DNA from: Puniceicoccaceae bacterium
Lineage (GTDB): Bacteria > Verrucomicrobiota > Verrucomicrobiia > Opitutales > Coraliomargaritaceae
Assembly (NCBI GenBank): GCA_003566795.1
Contig: PXBU01000312.1
Location: 1-9,924 of the forward strand
DNA: 9,924 nt
Direction: 5' to 3'
Part shown: positions 7,001 through 9,924 of the stretch, piece by piece
Position numbering within the stretch: position 1 is the stretch's first letter
Layout: each line of letters opens with the position of its first letter
Position numbers and translations under genes: made by a program
Notes under the pieces: model-generated
Seen by the model: the letters and a program-made list of their open reading frames with translations, nothing else
Told to the model about the DNA's origin: nothing
Database searches by the model: none

Positions 7001-9757
7001 CTGCCGCTGAAAAAGAATGGAGTCGTCATCGATGAAGTGACGGTCACGGCACCGGAGGGAACCTGGTTTGGTTGGGATGAGCTCGAGTTCACCTATGAGT
7101 CGCTCGGTGAGACAAGTATCACTCTGGGTGGAATCGAGGCTGACGGCTCGCCACTGGCGGTTCTTACGGAAGCCGATCTCAATTCTACGGTCGAGATCTC
7201 GAGCGTCGACTTTCCTGAGGCGGCCTTCGTCGATAATCCCGTGGATATCGTCGTCTTGCTTGAGGAGATCGATGATGCCGGCTTCGATGGTGAGATCGAA
7301 CTGAATCTAACGGCTAAAGGAGACGGCATCGGCAGCGCAACCGTTACTGTGCCAGCGGGAGGAACCGCCGAACATGTATTCACCCACACTTTCACCGATA
7401 CCGGCAGCTACGATCTCGAACTGAACGGCGACATCGTGGGGGAGATCCATGTCAACACTCCCGAGGATGTGGAGTTCTCTTCGCCGGCGGTAACACCGGA
7501 AAACCCGCTGCTCGGACAAACTCTGGTTGTCACATTTGAGGTGGACAGTCAGCTGGAGGTTCCCACCGCGTTCGAAACGACATTGCTGGTCGATGGCATC
7601 ATAGTTGCTGAATACGAGGGGATCGTGGATGGTTTGGATGGGCCCAAGACCCTGATCGCGTATCACCTGCCGACAGTTCCCGGCATTTTGGAAGTCGCGA
7701 TCGGCGATGGCGGACCTGTGACGACCGAAGTTGAAAAGGCATGGCCGGGCTTTGCCCTTTTCGACGGGCGCAATGCCTATAGTCCTGTCCTGAATGGCCC
7801 GCAAAGTGATGTCTCGACAAGTTGGACGTATGGGGTCGGCTCAACCACGATCATGCGTTCCTCCCCTGCCATTGTCGATGAGGTGGTTTACTTCGGGACC
7901 GGGGACGAGCGGGTACTCGCTGTCGCTGCCGATACTGGAAATGAAATATGGGAATTCAGTGCTGATGAGAGTATAAGCGGCTCGCCCGCTGTGGTGGACG
8001 GTATTGTTTACGTCGGCAGCAATGCGGGGACGTTTTATGCCTTGGACGCAGGCAACGGGACGCAGTTGGACTCCTTGGACCTGGGTGCCTCGATCTCCAC
8101 TTCGCCCGTCGTGGTGGGTGAGTTGGCCTATGTCACAGTCTTTTCGGATCCAGGAAAAATTCTGGCGGTGGATATCAATGAGATGGAAATTGTTTGGGAA
8201 TTTTCCGCGATTGACAGGATCAACGCATTTCCGGCCTTCGCTGACGGTGTGCTCTACTTTGGCAGTTGGGACGGCTACCTTTACGCCATCGATGCCTCGC
8301 CGGAGTCGATGAGCGACCAAGAGCGCGTCTTGTGGCAGTATGATGCTTCCAACCAAGTCCGCTCGACTCCGACGGTCGTCGACGGGGTTGTCTATTTCGG
8401 CAGTGGATCCTTTGTCGGGTCGGGGGCCATCCATGCGGTGGAAGCCGATACGGGCGATCTGCTCTGGGTGGCACCGACGAACAGCGGGGGGGGGCAAAAT
8501 GCCGTCGTGGCCGACGGGACTCTCTTGGTCGGCGAGCTCAACGGAAAATTTCACGCGATCGACATTACGGATGGTTCGGAAAATTGGTCTTTCCGGGCAC
8601 CGCATGAGTTATCGATGTTTGGCGGTCCTACCGTCGCTGGAGAATCGGTGTATTTCGGCACGGTTGGCAGCACCTCCTTCAACCGACGGGTCTATGCGCT
8701 GAACCGCGCGAATGGGGCAGTTTACTGGGAAGTCTCAAAGGGATCGGTTCACACAAAACCAGCGGTGCTCGATGGGGTGCTTTATCTGGCCAGCGATGGA
8801 GTTGGGCTGACGGCAATTGATGGATCGATGGAGACACCTACCTACTCCATCTCGGTTGATACCGATGGTGAAGGCACCGTTCAAATTGATCCCGATCTGG
8901 AAGCATACGAACCGGGAATGGAAGTCACTCTGACCGCGATCCCTGCGGCTGGGTGGGAATTTGCCGAATGGAGCGGTGATCTTTTCGGATCCGAAAACCC
9001 GATCACCACGACGATCAGCTCTGACATCAATGTCACCGCAAGTTTCTTCGAGCCGCTGACCTATGCCGGCTTGTCCTTCCAGACTTTCGGCATGGCCTTC
9101 GACCCCGGAGTGGACGAGAGCCAGGAATGGTTTGTCCAAAGTGAGACGGTTCCCGATGGTGCTTCGGATGCCTTGCAAAGTGGCCAGGCGCAGGACTCGG
9201 TCACCTTCGGAGGCTACTCCTACATGGAGACCGTTGTCGAGGGTCCGGGGACGCTGAGCTTCGAGTGGAAACTGGAACAAGGCGATCCAGGGGATATGCT
9301 CGATTTTGGTGACATGATGGGGCAGTTCTATGAGAGTTTATCCACGACGACCGATTGGACGGAGGTCTCGTTTGAACTCGGGCCTGGCACGCATACTGTT
9401 TATTGGAGCTTCAACGGACTCTTTGAACCGAATACTCCGCAGACGGGTGGCTTCGTCGGCAATCTAAATTGGGAGCCTGACAGCCCGCCGGAGCCGCCGG
9501 ACATGGAGGCCGCCAGCGTCACGCTGGATATGGATGGTGCCGGGAACATGGTTCTGACCGTGGATATTCCTGCTGCGCCGGGCGGCGAGTCCTTCGCGCT
9601 GGAGACTTCGCAGGACTTGATTGACTGGGAGCCGGTGGATGGCACTGCGGCTCGAATCGACGAGTTCCCCTATACCTGGGATCCAATCGAGATCGATGAG
9701 GAAGCCGACTCCCAGCGATTCTGGCGCGTGATTTGGCTGGCTCCGGTCGGCATCTAA
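2..9757 (+). CDS. Giant modular secreted/surface protein (5' partial): PPC-like array, InlB-like repeats, CARDB-like domains, PQQ-type beta-propeller
   Basis: This frame is open from the window edge to TAA at 9755-9757, giving 3,251 visible codons. A TTG at 101 could serve as a start, but the 33 codons before it are uninterrupted and read as part of the same PPC-like unit (LEGVRFYRTSIPVDARAW), so I treat the gene as truncated by the window. Domains in order are about 16 PPC-like units, InlB-like repeat, four CARDB-like Ig domains, eight-bladed propeller, second InlB-like repeat, jelly roll, and C-terminal domain. I see no cysteine, only about 26 lysines, no membrane segment, and no LPXTG, PEP-CTERM or similar anchor in the visible part. 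All recognised domains are typical of extracellular proteins, so export is inferred; the signal peptide would lie upstream. Function is unknown: an adhesin, matrix or substrate-binding role is plausible, and an upstream enzymatic domain cannot be excluded. No promoter or start is visible. Confidence 0.95.
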   Translation, partial: ANLGNPDLAAETIPLEGVRFYRTSIPVDARAWRLWVQDTADDSSTLSRALRVRRNAVPTPNSIGDWEGFGQQDRSSIGQSLLVPPYIAPGEGDSFFVAVVGDKLSEFRLDSRQQPIQDVAFNSTTDSFGEDGAWFHTFRISLPVDQIGWEVTALREFGNSFVSLRQSEVPNARENDAYSEVEGGVSNSATLVPPTLSDGTHYVTVYGDSGFEASMRNRNPVVTPIDFISETANDDPNRVGWRYFSMTDIEDQLGRDDWMLDLLGAHPELEIAIRRNNLPGFWQYRDDGDDRFERLNDQDNSNGYLQNLGHQADIWYIGIYSEGAALGSFTLDSGEIPRPGRPFESDDTFTITDLRASEWTYFRIEVPETIEGEEVLGWELRSEKIAGDLPYMRLRRDAPPSSISTGGVNHSDTDWSSGRQTAADTEWSRRPDSAGGSLQDTTEIISMGMGQALEPGTYYLGFRGRANTDPASLNWTSRAIGASGTGMSYEIEELAFDGGSVSGTLAPREIAYYKVEVPEETPSWKFHLELPADHEGRLYFRREHLPNPVAPLSTSPGQTPMNPLAAQGMVSSVGSEHYVLWPFASSHTVDDYIAPGTYYLLVVSEGQNAPHGSSSLESRIGTGSINYTLHSIGEAEIHDLGTLGAAPEVDIMGDFEAGEIRYYQFSTGPDFAGARIGVDSSPGNAVITLHEDVLPSRTGMSYGHYAGRYELSSLWRDEDVIYLGAGEPTTYTIAVSSPSANEMMASTYSLSIEPLEPQPADFDDFTATVEDLGVGEWVHYEVTVPETLNGEEILAWEIRVLPTSSDRPTLYLSKDEPAADRTSEWSSGEGGGPWVDESWTSNALAIQEDSAGWAAYGASADGSVSPEAYLISLPMGQPLEPGTYYVSFYNERNNSISEFAWTSRALGPPDSGMSMEAQPLAFDGGMASGELMPRELAYYYVDVPEGQASWSFQLELGEDEAASLYARRAFVPNSRTHVFSNRPSTDPAGGGQTRLQEEGAYRFVQWPTAGETEIAPGRYYLMVVGEGQEPAFNRIGTGEINYELQSHGEASVTGLGLIPDDAVVEQADRTYDPAEYNYYQFELPEGVLAVSLALSEREGDPRLRLGKAEVAPSVLGGYGHYSGRSAEWDSSNQITISEPEAGTYTLAVGHGLGTANNPQVAAGGYTLTIETVAAPDIDFDGYTDTVTNLGAGAWAYYRVEIPEDLDGSALLGWEVRLEEWTGATAPKFLIRRDQPPENAEPLADSGLNRNGDEWPTEAWAHSHFAIQSTSWSNERIPRDWTQRQFSADGSQRYQSYQITLPFGRPLEAGTYYIGFHNPDDTDPVSFTWSSGAVAEVDSEASYVVEELSFADGEVSGELLPREVAYYAVDVPEGVSSWATELELPAGHEAALYLRKKFIPNAMLNGGPTADPAGWESPPDYHTRLSKPGSQRFVQWPDDGDESIPAGRYYLMVAAIGQEPESDSRIGTGVASYTLRSSGEAEVTDLGEIPLGTAVTVDPVTYAAGALHYYQFSAPVGAAALEMKLFDRTGEPRMWYRADSMPPGGAWYGQYNGRGATQVSNELISLPKPEPGSPRTVTIGDIGNPPGTGSFTFQVEAVVPESLDFSEIPNNQASGSLAPGQSDYFDVEVADTVELTVEGDIPEEVEVLGWKLTLNEDEGEAEMRVRFEDIPEGSGSGGGTQTLFRQGTMLIVPPFLAPGTWTIEVRGVSATSYTLTSEPITIHSLEREIWEMPQRGEPATTPGLFGADIGDTGVDAVGDPLPGDQGVSVGQGNFHLYAVDIPAGNGGLLRTALEAISGTPELFIRPAEMPSGDHNEYVHELEGSGATEYGNWVPWDVRDNDELEAGLWFLKVRAAGDSNARYRLRLAHNEVPRVRALAMDGGERSDQTLAGGDWRYYRVDPPAAMEDMPAEWTLSFERVSGSPVVYFRDSAPPGVHGGNSTSDIREWGNAGPRRHAPTRITETETRIIPGTDLRPGKPLYLGVRSNNDAVFHLSSSISVSTIEPEYGPFESLSPEGGTLDVEFGGREIRSWHIVVPPEAEVFWNHLSSHDSDIELYLNRTFLPLPTEGTYQWSSEGASDSSYRRVFGSVPPLDREYFLTAVNTSTTPGKTLQLQVDVRPFDLDVSTSGEGSVMVDPEEDSYLLGDSVTLTAEPDIGWEFDGWTGDVTSAENPLTIEPTEDIAVTANFAPLDGLFLAEAEVLTEYLVVGAGPGDPVEVELTLVNNGSEAESFLPELTFHAAGSTWAGIEPSEPIEVAAGTIETVVIEYDMEGVTVIDAGEHYEVEVNGIAAGSFVGMFLYHYLEVGYYEDAVLEGTTETLWFYIYGPPNEDREVTLPLKKNGVVIDEVTVTAPEGTWFGWDELEFTYESLGETSITLGGIEADGSPLAVLTEADLNSTVEISSVDFPEAAFVDNPVDIVVLLEEIDDAGFDGEIELNLTAKGDGIGSATVTVPAGGTAEHVFTHTFTDTGSYDLELNGDIVGEIHVNTPEDVEFSSPAVTPENPLLGQTLVVTFEVDSQLEVPTAFETTLLVDGIIVAEYEGIVDGLDGPKTLIAYHLPTVPGILEVAIGDGGPVTTEVEKAWPGFALFDGRNAYSPVLNGPQSDVSTSWTYGVGSTTIMRSSPAIVDEVVYFGTGDERVLAVAADTGNEIWEFSADESISGSPAVVDGIVYVGSNAGTFYALDAGNGTQLDSLDLGASISTSPVVVGELAYVTVFSDPGKILAVDINEMEIVWEFSAIDRINAFPAFADGVLYFGSWDGYLYAIDASPESMSDQERVLWQYDASNQVRSTPTVVDGVVYFGSGSFVGSGAIHAVEADTGDLLWVAPTNSGGGQNAVVADGTLLVGELNGKFHAIDITDGSENWSFRAPHELSMFGGPTVAGESVYFGTVGSTSFNRRVYALNRANGAVYWEVSKGSVHTKPAVLDGVLYLASDGVGLTAIDGSMETPTYSISVDTDGEGTVQIDPDLEAYEPGMEVTLTAIPAAGWEFAEWSGDLFGSENPITTTISSDINVTASFFEPLTYAGLSFQTFGMAFDPGVDESQEWFVQSETVPDGASDALQSGQAQDSVTFGGYSYMETVVEGPGTLSFEWKLEQGDPGDMLDFGDMMGQFYESLSTTTDWTEVSFELGPGTHTVYWSFNGLFEPNTPQTGGFVGNLNWEPDSPPEPPDMEAASVTLDMDGAGNMVLTVDIPAAPGGESFALETSQDLIDWEPVDGTAARIDEFPYTWDPIEIDEEADSQRFWRVIWLAPVGI
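1028..2284 (+). repeat. Super-repeat 1 (PPC-like units A1-B1-C1), coding
   Basis: This is the first full copy of a three-unit super-repeat: A1 1028-1444, B1 1445-1894, C1 1895-2284. A1 has the A signature VPETIEGEEVLGWEL, then RLRRDAPP, LEPGTYYLGF and WTSRAIG. B1 has LAPREIAYYKVEVPE, YFRREHLPN and IAPGTYYLLVV. The B/C junction is RIGTGSINYTLHSIGEA. C1 has RYYQF, TLHEDVLPS and YGHYAGR. The distance from A1 to A2 is 419 codons. Each unit resembles a PPC beta-sandwich with degenerate metal-site residues and without the cysteines found in some PPC domains. Confidence 0.8.
2285..3535 (+). repeat. Super-repeat 2 (PPC-like units A2-B2-C2), coding
   Basis: Second copy: A2 2285-2728, B2 2729-3139, C2 3140-3535. 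A2 has VPETLNGEEILAWEI, YLSKDEPAA, LEPGTYYVSF and WTSRALG. B2 has LMPRELAYYYVDVPE, YARRAFVPN, FVQWP and IAPGRYYLMVV. The junction is RIGTGEINYELQSHGEA. C2 has YNYYQF, RLGKAEVAPS, YGHYSGR and AGTYTLAVG. A2 to A3 is 417 codons. A 17-base stretch at 3005-3021, coding for part of RFVQWP, is repeated exactly at 4292-4308 in super-repeat 3. The DNA is otherwise clearly diverged, so the duplication is not recent. Confidence 0.8.
3536..4810 (+). repeat. Super-repeat 3 (PPC-like units A3-B3-C3), coding
   Basis: Third copy: A3 3536-4009, B3 4010-4429, C3 4430-4810. A3 has IPEDLDGSALLGWEV, LIRRDQPPE, LEAGTYYIGF and FTWSSGAV. B3 has LLPREVAYYAVDVPE, YLRKKFIPN, RFVQWP and IPAGRYYLMVA. The junction is RIGTGVASYTLRSSGEA. 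C3 has LHYYQF, WYRADSMPP and YGQYNGR. A3 to the next A-like unit is 425 codons, so the period continues for one more partial copy. B2 and B3 are the most alike pair by eye. Confidence 0.8.
4811..6355 (+). other. Protein region: four further PPC-like units (A4, D2, D3, D4)
   Basis: The array continues but loses the A-B-C regularity. A4 (about 4811-5161) still looks A-type, with IPEEVEVLGWKL, RVRFEDIPE and LAPGTWTIEVRG. D2 (about 5162-5617) has FHLYAVDIPAG, FIRPAEMPS and LEAGLWFLKVR. D3 (about 5618-5992) has GGDWRYYRVDPPA, YFRDSAPPG and LRPGKPLYLGVR. D4 (about 5993-6355) has GGREIRSWHIVVPPE, YLNRTFLPL and LDREYFLTAV. Each has the same order of features as the upstream units: a YY/W strand, a basic-Pro motif, then a late strand. 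Boundaries are approximate. Confidence 0.65.
6356..6562 (+). other. Protein domain: InlB-B-like repeat, copy 1
   Basis: This 69-codon module has the typical pattern of bacterial InlB-B-type repeats: GEGSV, a Y..GD.VTLTA strand, GWEFDGWTGD, ENP, and an ending AVTANFA. Such modules are small beta-rich units common in exported multidomain proteins. It aligns without gaps to a second copy at 8843-9049, with 33 of 69 identical residues by hand count. It marks the boundary between the PPC array and the CARDB and propeller section. Confidence 0.88.
6566..7735 (+). other. Protein region: about four CARDB-like Ig-fold domains
   Basis: Four modules of about 90-105 residues lie at about 6566-6880, 6881-7189, 7190-7459 and 7460-7735. 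The first shows the typical CARDB layout: a strand with VEVELTLVNNGSEAESF, then a second half about an agent of the 'self-correcting slope' type ending in YEVEVNGIAAG. The others repeat the pattern of a long strand, a short-residue turn and a closing strand, with closers such as TSITLGGIEADG, YDLELNGDIVGEI and LEVAIGDGGPV. CARDB-type domains are found in extracellular adhesion-like proteins. The first is the most convincing and the second and fourth the least. General Ig-like beta-sandwich domains are the alternative. Confidence 0.6.
7736..8827 (+). other. Protein domain: eight-bladed PQQ-type beta-propeller
   Basis: The domain opens with KAWPGFALFDGRNAYSPV and SWTYGVG, resembling the 'WPxFRGDxxxTG...W' entry of PQQ/BamB-like propellers. 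Eight repeats of about 40 residues follow, each with a 'SSPAxVDGxVYFGSxxGxxYAxDAxTGxxxW' pattern. Examples are SSPAIVDEVVYFGTGD, SGSPAVVDGIVYVGSNAG, NAFPAFADGVLYFGSWDG, RSTPTVVDGVVYFGSG and TKPAVLDGVLYLASDG. The last repeat lacks its final outer strand, which the early SWTY strand could supply, giving the usual ring closure. I see no evidence of a quinone-dehydrogenase catalytic site, so a binding or scaffolding role is more likely. The nine-G run at 8486-8494 lies in the sixth repeat. Confidence 0.88.
8486..8494 (+). repeat. Nine-G homopolymer inside the propeller coding region
   Basis: Nine consecutive G encode three glycines in SGGGQN, in the loop leading into the sixth propeller repeat. 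It is the longest homopolymer I noticed in the window; other G runs reach six (1216-1221, 3487-3492, 6043-6048). Losing one G would bring a TGA at 8700-8702 into frame, and gaining one would bring a TGA at 8605-8607 into frame. Either would remove the end of the propeller and everything after it. The frame is intact as given. Confidence 0.9.
8843..9049 (+). other. Protein domain: InlB-B-like repeat, copy 2
   Basis: This module has exactly the same length (69 codons) as copy 1 and the same landmarks: GEGTVQIDP, VTLTAIPAAGWEFAEWSGD, ENP and NVTASFF. It directly follows the propeller and precedes the jelly-roll domain. Invariant positions shared with copy 1 include the VTLTA strand, GWEF, W.GD, ENP and the DI.VTA.F ending. 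Confidence 0.88.
9056..9475 (+). other. Protein domain: jelly-roll-like domain ('GPGTLSFEWK' type)
   Basis: The segment contains EWFVQSETVPDGASDALQSG, then YMETVVEGPGTLSFEWKLE, TDWTEVSFELGPGTHTVYW and GGFVGNLNW. This order (a W near the start, 'DxxxALQSG', 'GPGxLSFxWK', 'TDWxxVSxxLxxGxHTxxW', closing 'xLxNxxW') is one I recognise from many exported proteins of Verrucomicrobiota, Lentisphaerota and related bacteria. It resembles a beta-sandwich of the MAM or carbohydrate-binding jelly-roll sort. No specific ligand can be named from the sequence. Confidence 0.65.
9476..9754 (+). other. Protein domain: C-terminal domain of the 'LETSQDLIDW...RFWRV' type
   Basis: A proline-rich linker (DSPPEPPDMEA) leads into a beta-rich end with VLTVDIPAAPGGESFALETS, QDLIDWEPVDG and SQRFWRVIW, ending in LAPVGI. 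The combination of an 'E.S.DL..W.PV' strand and a final 'FYRV/FWRV' strand is common at the C-termini of exported proteins in Verrucomicrobiota, in my recollection. It may be a cell-surface attachment or sorting element, but that is inference; no hydrophobic helix or basic tail follows. Confidence 0.55.
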
Positions 9758-9788
9758 TCGGACTGCGCCCAGCTCGCCGCTCAAATAA

Positions 9789-9828
9789 GCTTGATGGCAA
9801 AACGCGCATCAGCGATTTGCCATCAAGC
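9789..9828. terminator. Perfect 13-bp inverted repeat after the stop codon; possible terminator
   Basis: The arms GCTTGATGGCAAA (9789-9801) and TTTGCCATCAAGC (9816-9828) are exact reverse complements. Inside them CGC (9803-9805) can pair with GCG (9812-9814) after one A-A mismatch, leaving a six-base loop. It starts 31 bases after the TAA. On the + strand no T run follows directly; a TTTT comes about 10 bases later. On the - strand the stem is followed by TTATTTG. It could therefore be a terminator for either direction, an RNA-stabilising hairpin or a protein-binding site. Confidence 0.45.
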
Positions 9829-9890
9829 GGCAACGAGATTTTGCTTGTAGTGCTTCGCTATAGCCTTTGCCTACCGAGTAATCGATTGCT

Positions 9891-9924
9891 ATGGACAAGC
9901 TTAGAGAACTGAACGCACTGGTTA
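9891..9924 (+). CDS. Possible start of a downstream gene (3' partial), perhaps a LysR-type regulator
   Basis: From ATG at 9891 the frame reads MDKLRELNALV and runs off the window. An in-frame TAA at 9879-9881 makes this the first ATG of the frame. The residues fit the opening helix of LysR-type regulators, which often begin 'MDxLxxLxxFV', with leucines at 4, 7 and 10. Eleven codons are too few to identify a family. A GAG about 12 bases upstream is a poor ribosome-binding site. Confidence 0.3.
   Translation, partial: MDKLRELNALV

Noticed and set aside
7841..8605. 254-codon open frame on the - strand opposite the propeller, and other long - strand frames (for example 2249-2860)
   Set aside because: They lie wholly inside the clearly coding + strand frame, have no recognisable domain, and are explained by codon bias in a GC-rich gene.
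101..9757. TTG at 101 as the start of the giant gene
   Set aside because: The frame is open upstream to the window edge, and the 33 codons before it belong to the same PPC-like unit as the codons after it. No ribosome-binding site is evident before the TTG.
9841..9866. TTGCTT and TATAGC as a promoter for the downstream gene
   Set aside because: The spacing between the two hexamers is only 12 bases, too short for a standard sigma-70 promoter, and the matches are partial.

Overview
The window is almost entirely one very large protein-coding gene on the + strand. It is already open at the first base and ends with TAA at 9755-9757, so at least 3,251 codons are visible and the N-terminus lies upstream. 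Behind it are a 133-base intergenic gap with a perfect inverted repeat, and possibly the first 11 codons of another gene. I see no RNA gene, mobile element or CRISPR array.

The product looks like a secreted or cell-surface mosaic protein. From N to C it contains: about 16 tandem PPC-like (bacterial pre-peptidase C-terminal type) beta-sandwich units (2-6355); a first InlB-B-like repeat (6356-6562); about four Ig-like, CARDB-type domains (6566-7735); an eight-bladed PQQ-type beta-propeller (7736-8827); a second InlB-B-like repeat (8843-9049); a jelly-roll domain of the 'GPGTLSFEWK' type (about 9056-9475); and a C-terminal domain of the 'LETSQDLIDW...RFWRV' type (about 9476-9754). In the middle of the PPC array three unit types (A, B, C) recur in fixed order as a higher-order repeat of about 420 codons. 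The visible protein has no cysteine and very few lysines, and is strongly acidic.

This domain mix, the acidic composition and the moderately high GC content suggest a member of the Verrucomicrobiota or a related PVC-group lineage, probably marine. That is inference from domain style, not from a marker gene. No enzyme active site is visible in the part shown. The likeliest roles are adhesion, matrix or surface-layer structure, or substrate binding. A catalytic domain could still lie upstream of the window.

The observations most worth checking are the A-B-C super-repeat, the two equal-length InlB-like repeats that bracket the CARDB and propeller section, a run of nine G inside the propeller coding sequence, and the hairpin after the stop codon.
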